NCBI RefSeq assembly: GCF_000350525.1 | Contig: NZ_AOCN01000015.1 | Location: 248,001-312,000 of the forward strand | Reading direction: 5' to 3' | Length of the DNA: 64,000 nt | From: Leucobacter salsicius M1-8 | GTDB taxonomy: Bacteria; Actinomycetota; Actinomycetes; Actinomycetales; Microbacteriaceae | Shown here: piece after piece, positions 9,153 through 17,910 of the stretch | How the letters are laid out: each line of letters begins with the position of its first letter | How positions within the stretch are numbered: the first letter of the stretch is position 1 | Notes under the pieces: model-generated | What the model saw: the letters and a program-made list of their open reading frames with translations, nothing else | Told to the model about the DNA's origin: nothing | Database searches by the model: none | Translations under genes and position numbers: made by a program

Positions 9153-10068
9153 TCAGCCAGCGGGTCCCGAGCCGCCGAACTTCTCGAGGGCGAAATCAAG
9201 CAGGGCTGATGCGCGCGGGGTGAGCTCCATGTCATCGGGCCAGATTCCCACGACGTGCGAGACCGTGACGGGCGGGTCGAGGGGCCGGATCGCAACGGGC
9301 CGACCCTCGGGGCTCGTTGGGAGCCTGTTGGGCCGTGACATCAGGAGGCCATAGCCGAGACCCCTGCCGACGAGCGCCTCGACGAGCCCGATCTCTGAAA
9401 CGCTGACTTCGATGCTGGGTTCGAGCCCTCGCGCGGCAAAGGCGCTCAGCACATTGACGGTGCCGGGGGTCGCGTAGTACTGGATGTAGGGCTCGTTTGC
9501 GAGATCGGGGAGATCCACGGAGGCGGCCTTGGCGAGCGGATGATCCGGGTGCAGATGCACTTCGAGCTCGGTCGGGTAGATCTCTCGGCGTCGGTACCCG
9601 ACCGGCAGCGTCACATCAAACAGGAGCGCCACGTCGAGATGGCCAGCGTCGAGCGCAGCAAGCAGCTCCTCGTTCGTGCCCACCGTGACCTCGAGGTGCA
9701 CGCCGGGGTAGCGCTTCGGGAACCCTTCGAGCAGGTCAGGCACCACGTTCGTGGCGAACGTCGAGTAGCAGCCGAGCTTCACCGGGCCTCGGAGCTCTTG
9801 CCCCGGACCGATGCCGAGGAGCAGTTCCTGTGTGTCGGCGACGATCTGGCGGGCGCGCTTGGCGAACTTCTGTCCCGCCGGGGTGAGGGTGAGGCCACGG
9901 GCCTTGCGACGCACACACAGCTGTTCGCCGACGGCTCTTTCAATGCCGGTCACGGCCTGAGACAGCGCAGACTCCGAGTATGTGCAGATGGGTCGCTGCG
10001 GCGCTGAGGGTCGTGAAATTTGGAAGGGCTGAGAACAGTTCAAGCTGTCTCAGGCTCACGTCGACCAT
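9153..10068 (-). pseudogene. LysR-family transcriptional regulator, frameshifted near codon 30
   Basis: The N-terminal reading frame begins at ATG 10068 behind GAGGAG (10075-10080) and encodes MVDVSLRQLELFSALPNF, followed by the start of the LysR HTH. One extra base at about 9978 puts the rest (SESALSQAVTGIERAVGEQL onward) in another frame. Removing one base gives a continuous 304-aa protein, the normal LysR length, with an intact substrate-binding domain. The gene is divergent from the flavin monooxygenase at 10253 and presumably regulated it. It may be a real pseudogene or a one-base sequence error; the site is not a homopolymer. Confidence 0.85.
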
Positions 10069-10252
10069 GGCTGACTCCTCGTCGAGAAACTTCTTTCGCT
10101 AAACCGCACAACAACCACATATTACTGTGATTTACACGCAGAGGAAGTGGCTCCAAGATGAGAAGGTAGCCAGCCCTATCCCGCGCGCGGAAAGGGGTGG
10201 CAGGCGCGAGGGGCACCGACGGCCTCCTGCCGCAGTCCAGCAAGGAGAAACA

Positions 10253-11473
10253 ATGGCAAATCAGGCTACTAGAATCGCGGTCATCGGCGGCGGCATGGGC
10301 GGACTCACTGCTGCGATCGCGCTGACCCGGATCGCCGGCGTGCAAGTCACGGTGTTCGAGCAGGCCAGCAAGCTCGGCGAGGTGGGTGCGGGTGTTACTG
10401 TCGCACCGAATGCGGCGCGTGTGCTCGACAAACTCGGTGTCTACGAGAAGATCAAGGCGCTCGGAGCGGTTCCTGACGGGCACGGTGTGTATCTGGATTC
10501 CATGGGCAACATGGTCACCGATGCGGCGTGGGAAGACTCGGCGAAGCAGTACCAGAACGTCGGTATGTATCGACCGGACCTCATCAACGCGCTGGCCGGA
10601 GAAGTCGACCCCGAGACGATTCGCCTCGGCCATCGCCTTAAGTCTGTTGAAGCGCTGGAGTCGGGGGTTCGGGTCGAGTTCGACAACGGTGTGCACGAGG
10701 ACTTCGACGCCGTAGTGGGTGCAGACGGTATTCACTCGGTGGTACGCAAGGCCGTGGACCAACATCTCGAGCCCGTGTACTCCGGGTACATCGTCTACCG
10801 CGGAGTCATCGACGCATCTCGCCTGCCTGAGGGCTGGCCCATGATCAGCCAGGTATGGATGGGCAACAATCGCCACTTCATGTGCTATCCGCTGCAGCAG
10901 CGCAATCTTTTCAACTTTGTTGCCGGTATTCCGAGTGACCGACCCCTCAACGGCCCCTGGTCGGGCCCGGCCGAGACAAGTGAACTCGCAGCCGAGTTTG
11001 CCGGTGATGGGTGGGACCCCAAGCTTCAGCACTTCATCGAGCAGATCGACAAGACCTTCTGGTGGGGGCTCTTCGACCACGAGCCCCTCACCAACTGGTC
11101 GCGAGGGGCCATCACGCTGCTCGGCGACGCAGCCCACACGATGCTGCCGCACCAGGGGCAGGGCGTGAACCAGGCGATTGAAGACAGCATGGCCCTCGCG
11201 ACATTCCTTGCGGAGGCCGACGACGTGTCGGACATTCCCGAGGCGTTTCGGCGTTATACCGCCGTCCGCATGCAGCGCACGGCGATTCTGCAGAATGGTT
11301 CGCGCAGGTCAGGGGCCATGTTTGACGCGCAGTATGAATTTGCCGACCTGAAGAAGCGTGACGCTGATATTCGCGTTGGTCGTGACTTCCGCCGGAGCGC
11401 GGTATTCGACTATGACGCGGAAAAGGTCGCAGAGAAGGCACTCAACCGTTTTAGGAGGATCTCAGTCGTATGA
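10253..11473 (+). CDS. Class A FAD-dependent aromatic monooxygenase
   Basis: 406 aa. It has the three group-A flavoprotein hydroxylase motifs: GxGxxG (AVIGGGMGGLTAAIA, residues 8-22), the DG motif GADGIHSVVR near residue 160 and the GD motif LLGDAAHTMLPHQGQG near residue 290. The best fit is to salicylate/3-hydroxybenzoate 6-hydroxylase-type enzymes, which hydroxylate aromatic acids using NAD(P)H and oxygen; the exact substrate is not determinable. The frame is open upstream, but AAGGAGAAACA before ATG 10253 fixes the start. It overlaps the next gene by 4 nt (ATGA). No ring-cleavage dioxygenase lies nearby. Confidence 0.85.
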   Translation: MANQATRIAVIGGGMGGLTAAIALTRIAGVQVTVFEQASKLGEVGAGVTVAPNAARVLDKLGVYEKIKALGAVPDGHGVYLDSMGNMVTDAAWEDSAKQYQNVGMYRPDLINALAGEVDPETIRLGHRLKSVEALESGVRVEFDNGVHEDFDAVVGADGIHSVVRKAVDQHLEPVYSGYIVYRGVIDASRLPEGWPMISQVWMGNNRHFMCYPLQQRNLFNFVAGIPSDRPLNGPWSGPAETSELAAEFAGDGWDPKLQHFIEQIDKTFWWGLFDHEPLTNWSRGAITLLGDAAHTMLPHQGQGVNQAIEDSMALATFLAEADDVSDIPEAFRRYTAVRMQRTAILQNGSRRSGAMFDAQYEFADLKKRDADIRVGRDFRRSAVFDYDAEKVAEKALNRFRRISVV

Positions 11474-12090
11474 CAACGATCAGCATTATTGGCAGTGGCA
11501 AGATGGGCGCCGCAATTGCAGAGGTCGCGGATCGCGCCGGGGCGGGCGTTCAGATTGTGAAGCGCAGCGCGACCAGCCCGTCGGCGGCCCGGCCCGGGTT
11601 CGAATATGGCGTGCTGGGCGATGAACTTACCGGTGATCTCGTGGTGCTTGCTGTTCCCAGCGTGGCCTACCCGAGCATTCTCGAGCACTATCGGGATCAG
11701 CTCAGCAAGAAGGTCGTTATCGACATTAGCAACCCCATCGACTTCTCGACCTACGATGAGCTGAAATCGCCGGCAGACTCCTCGACGGCCGCTGAGCTGG
11801 CCAAGCTGCTGCCCGAGGGCTCCTCAGTCGTGAAGGCGTTCAACGTGAATCTCGGCGATACGCTCGCCTCGGGCACGAACGGTACGACGCCCACGACCGT
11901 CCTGTTCGCAGGCGACTACGCAGACGCGAAGATCGCGGTCACATCGCTCATCGAAGCCGCAGGCATGCGTGCAGTAGACGTTGGCCCGCTGACCCGTGCG
12001 AGGGAGCTCGAGGCTATGGGCTTCCTGCAGATCATCATGGCTGCTCTCGGCAAGACGAGCTACGAAACGGGCTTCACCTTGCTCAAATAA
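11470..12090 (+). CDS. NADP-binding oxidoreductase, F420-dependent NADP reductase-like
   Basis: 206 aa, a single Rossmann domain beginning with SIIGSGKMGAAIAEVADRAG and containing VVIDISNPIDFSTYDE, the pattern of the NADPH:F420 oxidoreductase/YrpG-like family. GTTTTAGGAGGATCTCAGTC gives a good ribosome site, and its ATG overlaps the monooxygenase stop by 4 nt, so the two products are probably made together. Its job next to the flavin hydroxylase is unknown; supplying reductant or reducing a product are both possible. Confidence 0.75.
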   Translation: MTTISIIGSGKMGAAIAEVADRAGAGVQIVKRSATSPSAARPGFEYGVLGDELTGDLVVLAVPSVAYPSILEHYRDQLSKKVVIDISNPIDFSTYDELKSPADSSTAAELAKLLPEGSSVVKAFNVNLGDTLASGTNGTTPTTVLFAGDYADAKIAVTSLIEAAGMRAVDVGPLTRARELEAMGFLQIIMAALGKTSYETGFTLLK

Positions 12091-12109
12091 CTGAGGCCTA
12101 CGTGCCAGG

Positions 12110-12115
12110 TAGAAT
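12110..12115 (+). promoter_or_regulatory. -10 box TAGAAT of pyrE, leaderless arrangement
   Basis: TAGAAT lies 6 nt before the pyrE ATG, too close for a Shine-Dalgarno, so transcription probably starts at or next to the start codon. Confidence 0.6.
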
Positions 12116-12121
12116 TGAGGC

Positions 12122-12676
12122 ATGACCACCGCGCGCGAACAGCTCATCGACCTCATCAAGAGCGAAGCCGTCTTCCACGGCGACTTTACGCTCACCAGTG
12201 GCAAGAAAGCCACCTACTACATCGACCTCCGCAAGCTGTCGCTCGATCACCGTGCGGCACCGCTGATCGGCCAGGTCATGCTCGACCTGATCGACGACAT
12301 CGATGGCGTCGTCGCTGTGGGTGGGCTCACGATGGGTGCAGACCCGATTGCCTCGGCGATCATGCACCAGGGTGTGGCCGCTGGCAAGGTGTACGACTCG
12401 TTCGTCGTGCGCAAGGAGCCCAAGGACCACGGTCGCGGCCGCCAGGTCGAGGGCCCGGATCTTGACGGCAAGCGCGTCGTCGTCGTCGAGGACACCTCGA
12501 CGACGGGTGGCTCGCCGCTCGCCGCTATCGAGGCGCTGCAGAAGGTCGGCGCCGAGGTCGTGGCTGTCGCGGTAGTCGTCGACCGCCAGGCGCCCGCAAA
12601 GGCACGTATTGAGGAAGCGGGCTACGAGTACCGCTTCGCGATCGGCCTCGAGGACCTGGGGCTCGCGCCCCAGTAG
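12122..12676 (+). CDS. pyrE: Orotate phosphoribosyltransferase
   Basis: 184 aa. It transfers the phosphoribosyl group of PRPP to orotate to make OMP in pyrimidine synthesis. The PRPP-binding loop VVVVEDTSTTGGSPLAAIEA is at about residues 118-137 and the TSGKKATYYIDLRK substrate region is near residue 25. Length is typical of the actinobacterial PyrE. It stands alone here, outside a pyr operon, and is followed by strong palindromes. Confidence 0.93.
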   Translation: MTTAREQLIDLIKSEAVFHGDFTLTSGKKATYYIDLRKLSLDHRAAPLIGQVMLDLIDDIDGVVAVGGLTMGADPIASAIMHQGVAAGKVYDSFVVRKEPKDHGRGRQVEGPDLDGKRVVVVEDTSTTGGSPLAAIEALQKVGAEVVAVAVVVDRQAPAKARIEEAGYEYRFAIGLEDLGLAPQ

Positions 12677-12688
12677 TGATTGATGTGT

Positions 12689-12710
12689 GATCCGGCAAAC
12701 GTGCCGGATC
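12689..12710. repeat. Inverted repeat GATCCGGCA-N4-TGCCGGATC
   Basis: A 9-bp perfect inverted repeat just after pyrE. Its ends are those of the GATCCGGATC palindrome that recurs through this window, split by a spacer. Confidence 0.6.
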
Positions 12711-12715
12711 AACTC

Positions 12716-12755
12716 AAAAGGCGGCGGGTGAGCATATGCTCACCCGCCGCCTTTT
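12716..12755. terminator. Bidirectional Rho-independent terminator
   Basis: A perfect 40-nt palindrome, AAAAGGCGGCGGGTGAGCAT and its complement, with A and T tracts on the two sides, serving both pyrE and the convergent peptide transporter. Confidence 0.85.
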
Positions 12756-12862
12756 GCTGTGAGACGTGCACAATCTTCGGCACGAGCTGCCGAACGTTAT
12801 CCTGAGCTCGGCTGGTCGGACAGTACTGTGAATCCGAGGATCGGGCCGCCCTTCAACTACAT

Positions 12863-14381
12863 TTACTTTGATGCGAGTTGGCTCTTGGTGATCAGCTTCA
12901 GGGCTACGGCGAGAACTGCGATTGCGATGAGACCGGCCACAGCCACCGTGCCGAAGTACTGCACCTCGGCGCCCTGCTGATAACCCTGCGCGACCCAGCC
13001 GGCAAGTGTCGAGCCTCCCGCCATGGTGAGGAAGTACAGAGCGGTCATCTGAGCATTTGCTGCCCGCGGGGCCATGCCCGCGGTAACGGAAAGCGCGGCA
13101 GGCGCAAAGAGAGCTTCGCCCAGTGCAAAGAGCACCATGATCGCGAAAATAATGGCGAGTGGCATCGATTCCCCGGGGGGCGACGCTGAAAGGCACGATG
13201 GCCGCGGCGCCGAGCGACATGAAAACTACACCCCAGACGAGCTTCGACACAGACGACATGCGAAAGTTTCGGCTACGGCTCCAGAGCAGCGCAAGGGCGG
13301 CCGTGATGAAGGCCACGAAGAGGCTTTCAATGGTGACGATCAGCGAGGGGGGTGCGGTGAAGCCGAACACCGAGAGATTGACCTTGGTGTCCGCATAGAC
13401 CGTAAAGGCCGTAAAGAGCTGGAACAGAAGGGTCCAAAACACGAGGCCCATGAGGAATATGGGGATGTAGCGCACGATGGTCTGTCGCTCGCTGAAAGTG
13501 ACTTTGGGGTTGGTGAGCAGCGCTGTGAAGATCAAGACCGCTGCAGCGGCAACGACGATTGCTACGACGCTGCTGATGTTGTCGATGCTCACGACCCTGG
13601 TCAAGATGAGCAGTGCGGTGATCAGCGAAGCGATGACCGCGATGACGGTCCACGCCACTCGGGCTTGGGCGCTGAGCGGGTTCGGGACGACCCCCGTGCT
13701 CGCAGGAAGCTTCCGCATGCCGACGGCATACTGAACAAGGCCGACGGCCATGCCAGCAGCTGCGGCGCCAAACGCGACGTGGAAACCCCACTGCTGGTGA
13801 AGGATCCCGGTGAGCAGTGGGCCCAGGAACGCGCCGACGGTGATTCCCATGTAGTAGATCGAGTAGCCCGCATCGCGCTTTGCGCCGCCCTCGGGGTATA
13901 GCTGGCCCACCATCATTGAGGTGTTCACTTTGAGGCCGCCGGTGCCGATCACGATGAGCGCCAAGCCGCCTACGAGCCCGACAACGTCAGGCACAAAGGC
14001 GAGGAGGAGGTGACCCAGCATGATTGCTGCACCGCCAATAAGGACAACCAGCCTGGGGGCGAGAACCCGATCTGCAATCCATGCGCCCACGATTTGGGCA
14101 ATGTAGACCAGGCCACCATATGACCCTGCAATGCCAAGAGCAATCGCTTGGGGAAGGCCGAGCCCGCCGTCTGCGAGCGAGTAGTACAGATAGCAGGCGA
14201 GAAGTGCTTGCAGGCCGTAGAAGCTGAATCGCTCCCACATCTCCGTGCCCGCGAGAGTGATGAGGCCGCTGGGGCGGGCCTCCTCGGTGACAAGTCCGAG
14301 TGCTCGTGTCTCGCCAACGCGTGATGACGGTTTGTGGCCGCGTGGTGCGCGCTGAGGGGTGGGGGTCCGGGTGTTCGCCAT
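12863..14381 (-). pseudogene. POT-family proton-dependent peptide transporter, frameshifted
   Basis: Membrane protein of the PTR2/POT family (MFS-like), which imports di- and tripeptides with protons. The N-terminus has the family pattern GTEMWERFSFYGLQALLACY; about 12 membrane segments follow. The start is ATG 14381 behind CGGAGAATCA. The frame breaks at C6G4 (reading strand, around 13171-13180): the N-terminal frame runs into unrelated sequence, while the last two helices (SMPLAIIFAIMVLFALGEAL onward, to 12863) are one base over. Removing one base restores 505 aa, the usual length. A homopolymer sequencing error is as likely as true inactivation. It is divergent from the FadR-type regulator. 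Confidence 0.85.
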
Positions 14382-14427
14382 TGATTCTCCGAGATGTGCG
14401 GGGAAGTGGGGGTGAAAGCCTGCCCCC

Positions 14428-14543
14428 AACAGACCAAGTTTGATCGTCTGACCAAGTTAATATGTTTGAAATGGTTTTTAATTGCAAGTTGCGTGATTGT
14501 GCCGAACTGTCGCCATTGGTGACAAGCAGGTCTTTGGTCGGAC
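14428..14543. promoter_or_regulatory. Three TTGGTCNG-type half-sites between transporter and FadR-type regulator
   Basis: TTGGTCTGTT (14428-14437, minus), TTGGTCAGAC (14446-14455, minus) and TTGGTCGGAC (14534-14543, plus) lie in the divergent intergenic region. GntR/FCD proteins often bind sites of the TGGTCNGACCA type, so these are candidate operators for the regulator at 14630. Confidence 0.45.
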
Positions 14544-14629
14544 TAATATGTGATTAGCTTGAACGGCGCGAGTCGGTAAGACCGAAGATGCTTGGCGCCA
14601 CAGACGACATTAAGTAAGGGAAGGACGCG

Positions 14630-15334
14630 ATGGACTGGAACAGCTTTGGTAGAGCCGATTCGCTCTCCGTGCCCGATCGGCTCTCGGTCGACCTTGAGCG
14701 GTTGATTCTCGAAGGGCATCTAAGCGTCGGGGAGAAGCTTCCCTCGGAGCGAGAGCTCGCTGAGTATCTCAAGGTCTCGCGAGCTTCCATCCGAGAAGCG
14801 CTGCGAGAGCTCGAGAACCGCGGGCACATCGATCGCAAGCCGGGCCGCGGAACCATCGTGCTGAGCCCGGGGGAGAGCGCTGGGGTCGGTGACGAACTTC
14901 TGGGGAAGATGGCTGCACTGAAGCCTGAACTGCACGACATCATGGAACTCCGAGCAATCATTGAGCCCCCGATCGCCCGCATTACGGCGGGGCGCGCCAC
15001 CACGAGGGATCTCGCACAGTTGCGAGAGCTTGTCGAGGCGATGGAGGGCGACGTCACCAAAGAACGGTACGCCGAGCTCGACCGCGCATTCCATCAGGCC
15101 ATCGCCCAGTATGCGCACAATCCCCTGCTTGCGTTTATCAACGAACGTATTGCTGAACAGATCGCGCCCAGCCGTGCCGGCCGGTACCAAACCAAGGCGC
15201 GACGAGCCGCTTCGAGTGCGGCCCACCGGCGCATTCTCGAAGCAATCGAGGGGGGCGATGGCGACCTTGCCGAGCAGGAAGCGCGAGACCACGTACTCGC
15301 AATCAGCCATGAGATCGCCCGCGCAACAAACTGA
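14630..15334 (+). CDS. FadR-type GntR-family transcriptional regulator (FCD domain)
   Basis: 234 aa. The N-terminal winged helix has the GntR signature GEKLPSERELAEYLKVSRAS and SIREALRELENRGHI (about residues 37-65); the C-terminal FCD ligand domain contains MELRAIIEPPIARITAGRAT and conserved His residues that usually bind a metal. GGAAGGACGCG precedes the ATG. It separates a divergent peptide transporter from a downstream gamma-glutamyltransferase gene 49 nt away, so it likely controls both. The effector is unknown. Confidence 0.88.
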   Translation: MDWNSFGRADSLSVPDRLSVDLERLILEGHLSVGEKLPSERELAEYLKVSRASIREALRELENRGHIDRKPGRGTIVLSPGESAGVGDELLGKMAALKPELHDIMELRAIIEPPIARITAGRATTRDLAQLRELVEAMEGDVTKERYAELDRAFHQAIAQYAHNPLLAFINERIAEQIAPSRAGRYQTKARRAASSAAHRRILEAIEGGDGDLAEQEARDHVLAISHEIARATN

Positions 15335-15382
15335 CGCGCGTTCCTACATCTCTCAGTAACCCAATGGAGGGCCCGTAACACC

Positions 15383-16960
15383 ATGACGAGCAACACCCAG
15401 ACCCACCCCCGCGGCGCGATTTCCACCTCGCACTACCTCGCCACCGAGGCCGGGGCTGCCGCGCTCAATGCCGGCGGCACCGCGATTGACGCGGCGCTCG
15501 CAGCCGCCGCCACGCTCTGCGTCGTCTACCCCAATAACGTCGCGCTCGGCGGGGATCTGGTGGCACTCGTGCGCGACCCCTCAGGCAAGATTCACTTCCT
15601 CAATGCAACCGGCCCATCGGCAGCCGATCAGACGCTTGACGCGCTGCGTGAGAAGCACGGCGAGCAGTTGCCCCTGCGTGGCATCGACTCCGTGAGCCTG
15701 CCCGGCGGGGTTTGCGGCTGGAACTCCCTCCACGAAATCGGCGCCAAGTTGCCCTGGGCCGACCACTTTGAGGCCGCACGCCACTATGCCCGCGAAGGCT
15801 TCCCCAACTCTAAGTCGGTGGCGCAGGCACTGATCGACGAGCGGTCCTTCCTCGAACAGGATCCCGGAGCTCGCGAGATTTTTTACCCGGGCGGTCAGCC
15901 CCTCGCTGAAGGCGAGACGCTCACACAGCCCGCGCTCGCCGCGACGTTCGACGCGCTCGCGACCGGCGGTTCGGAGGAATTCTACGAGGGCGAGCTCGCA
16001 AGGCGTTGGATTGCGGGCCTCCAGGCCCACGGTTCGAAGCTCAGCCTAGAGGACGCCAAGAACTACAGCGCCCAGTGGGATGAACCCATCGAATCCGACT
16101 TCGAGGAGCACCGGGTCATCACTGGCCCGCCCAACACTTCAGGCTTCATGCTGCTGCGCGCGCTGCAGGAGATCGCGAACGGCATCGAAGATCCGCTCGG
16201 CTCCGGCGCGGGCGAGCTCGCGCATGCCTTCGCCGCCGCGAACGCGGTGCGCGCGGCGCACCTCGGTGACCCCGGGTTCGGCACACCAAACGGCGCTGAT
16301 CTCATTGCGATGCAGGCTCCGGATCATCCGCAGCCGGGCGTCCCCAAGCCGAGCGGTGACACAGTCGGGTTGAGCGCGGTCAGCGAAGACGGGTGGGCGA
16401 TTTCGCTCATTAACTCCGTCTACTACGGCTTCGGGGCGGGCATCCTCGACCCCGACACGGGCATCCTATTTCAGAACCGCGGCACGTCGTTCTCGCTCGA
16501 CGCCGACGCACCGAATGCGTTCGAACCGAGCAAGCGCCCGCGTCACACGTTGATGCCAGTGCTGATCGAACGCGAGGGTGAACTCGCCTGGGTCCCCGCC
16601 ACAATGGGCGGCTCGGCGCAGCCGCAGATCCACACGCAGCTGCTGCTGCGTTCGCTCGCGGGCGCCACTCCGCACGAGGCGACACACGCCCCGCGCTGGA
16701 TCGTGGAAGAACCTGCGGCCGATGGCACCGTCACGATTCTGGTGGAAGAAGACGTTCCGCTGGAAACCCGCACGGCGCTCGAGGGATCCGGGCTTAGGGT
16801 TAAGATCGTGCCGCCGCGCACTGAGGACCTGGGCCACTCGAACCTCATTCGCGTGACCTCCGCGGGCTACGACGCCGCAAGTGACCCCCGCAGTGACGGG
16901 TCAGCGATCATCGTCAGCGCTCAGGGAGCGCGCGACGAACGCCAGACTGCGGCGCTGTAG
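15383..16960 (+). CDS. Gamma-glutamyltransferase-family protein
   Basis: 525 aa Ntn-hydrolase precursor of the gamma-glutamyltranspeptidase family, which cleaves gamma-glutamyl amides such as glutathione or related amides. The start of the mature small subunit is recognisable at SGDTVGLSAVSEDGWAISLI (about residues 324-343), where the Thr is the expected autocleavage and catalytic residue; NSVYYGFGAGILDPDTGILF and QNRGTSFSLD follow as in the family. The N-terminus has the GGTAIDAALAAAATLCVVYP motif. No signal peptide is seen, so it is probably cytoplasmic and may act on imported peptides. GGAGG is about 11 nt before the ATG. Close relatives include oxamate amidohydrolase-like enzymes, so the substrate is open. 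Confidence 0.82.
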   Translation: MTSNTQTHPRGAISTSHYLATEAGAAALNAGGTAIDAALAAAATLCVVYPNNVALGGDLVALVRDPSGKIHFLNATGPSAADQTLDALREKHGEQLPLRGIDSVSLPGGVCGWNSLHEIGAKLPWADHFEAARHYAREGFPNSKSVAQALIDERSFLEQDPGAREIFYPGGQPLAEGETLTQPALAATFDALATGGSEEFYEGELARRWIAGLQAHGSKLSLEDAKNYSAQWDEPIESDFEEHRVITGPPNTSGFMLLRALQEIANGIEDPLGSGAGELAHAFAAANAVRAAHLGDPGFGTPNGADLIAMQAPDHPQPGVPKPSGDTVGLSAVSEDGWAISLINSVYYGFGAGILDPDTGILFQNRGTSFSLDADAPNAFEPSKRPRHTLMPVLIEREGELAWVPATMGGSAQPQIHTQLLLRSLAGATPHEATHAPRWIVEEPAADGTVTILVEEDVPLETRTALEGSGLRVKIVPPRTEDLGHSNLIRVTSAGYDAASDPRSDGSAIIVSAQGARDERQTAAL

Positions 16961-17017
16961 CGGCAGCCAGCAACTGCACAAGCATTTCCATTCGCACCAA
17001 CCGAAAGAAGTATCTTC

Positions 17018-17797
17018 ATGACCTCTGAGGTCCGCCCCAGCGCATTTTTCCTGATCCTGATTGGTATCGCAGGCGGCATCTTGTCGGGACTCTTTGGTAT
17101 TGGGGGCGGCACGATCATCGTGCCTGCGCTCGCCATCTGGCTCTCCATGCCGCAAAAGCTGTCGGCGGGCACGTCGGTGCTCGCTATTCTGCCGACCGCG
17201 GTCGTGGGCGCGACGACCTATGCTCTCCAGGGGCACGTCGACTGGATCGCTGCCATCTGTCTAGCGCTTGGCATGATTATTGGTGCGCAGCTGGGCGCGC
17301 TTCTGTTGCACAGGCTCCCCGTCAACGTAGTGCAGTGGGCGTTCATGGTGTTCCTCGCGGTGGTCATTGTGATGCTCTGGTTCGTGGTGCCTCAGCGCGC
17401 TGACGAGATTGACATGACCTTCTGGACCGCACTGCTGCTCGTTGTAACCGGCTTCATTACCGGCGTGCTTTCGGGTCTGCTGGGTGTGGGCGGTGGCGTG
17501 GTCGTGGTGCCCGTGCTGATGTTCTTCTTCGGCTCGAATGACTTGGTCGCGAAGGGTACGTCGCTGCTCATGATGATCCCGGGCTCGATCTCGGGCACGC
17601 TCGGCAACTTGCGTCGGCAGAACGTCGACTTCAGAGCCGCCGCCTATGTGGGGTTGGCGGCGTGTGTGTTCGTGCCGTTTAGCTCGCTGTTCGCCAGCTG
17701 GATTGACCCGTTCTGGGGTAACGTCGCGTTCTCGCTCTACCTCGTCTTCATCCTTGCCCAGATGATGGTGCGCTGGTTCAAGAAGCGCGCGAAATAG
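17018..17797 (+). CDS. TauE/SafE-family membrane exporter
   Basis: 259 aa with about eight membrane helices and the duplicated family motif GILSGLFGIGGGTIIVPAL (residues 20-38) and GVLSGLLGVGGGVVVVPVL (about residues 149-167). Such proteins are linked with export of sulfite, sulfoacetate or other small organic anions. It follows the gamma-glutamyltransferase by 57 nt in the same direction. If the two act together, it could release a product of sulfur-peptide breakdown; that is inference. Confidence 0.85.
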   Translation: MTSEVRPSAFFLILIGIAGGILSGLFGIGGGTIIVPALAIWLSMPQKLSAGTSVLAILPTAVVGATTYALQGHVDWIAAICLALGMIIGAQLGALLLHRLPVNVVQWAFMVFLAVVIVMLWFVVPQRADEIDMTFWTALLLVVTGFITGVLSGLLGVGGGVVVVPVLMFFFGSNDLVAKGTSLLMMIPGSISGTLGNLRRQNVDFRAAAYVGLAACVFVPFSSLFASWIDPFWGNVAFSLYLVFILAQMMVRWFKKRAK

Positions 17798-17807
17798 CGA
17801 GCGGCGT

Positions 17808-17885
17808 CCGGGCCCACTGATCCGGATCAAAAATGCGCGGGGAGTTCCGTTAATGACAGCTCATTAACCGGAAGTCCCCGCGCAT
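17808..17885. repeat. Palindromic intergenic repeat, copy A (with terminator function)
   Basis: The 53-nt palindrome ATGCGCG...CGCGCAT (17833-17885) has arms ATGCGCGGGGAGTTCCG and CGGAAGTCCCCGCGCAT with one G-G mismatch, and an inner stem TTAATGA-CAGC-TCATTAA. A and T runs flank it (17829-17890), so it should terminate both convergent genes. With the 25 nt before it (CCGGGCCCAC-Y-GATCCGG...) it matches copy B at 40237-40314 over 78 nt. Confidence 0.75.
17819..17828. repeat. Iterated palindrome GATCCGGATC (first of 12 copies)
   Basis: The other perfect copies start at 19081, 24070, 25884, 29637, 32764, 37062, 40594, 47740, 52028, 57016 and 62763. They lie both between and inside genes, in all three codon phases. 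None occurs before 17819. Confidence 0.85.
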
Positions 17886-17910
17886 TTTTTGCAGCTGCTG
17901 GGCCAGAACC

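Noticed and set aside
13074-13901. Long plus-strand open frame opposite the peptide transporter
   Set aside because: It is antisense to a recognisable membrane protein; its His/Arg/Asp/Glu-rich composition is typical of a shadow frame in G+C-rich DNA.
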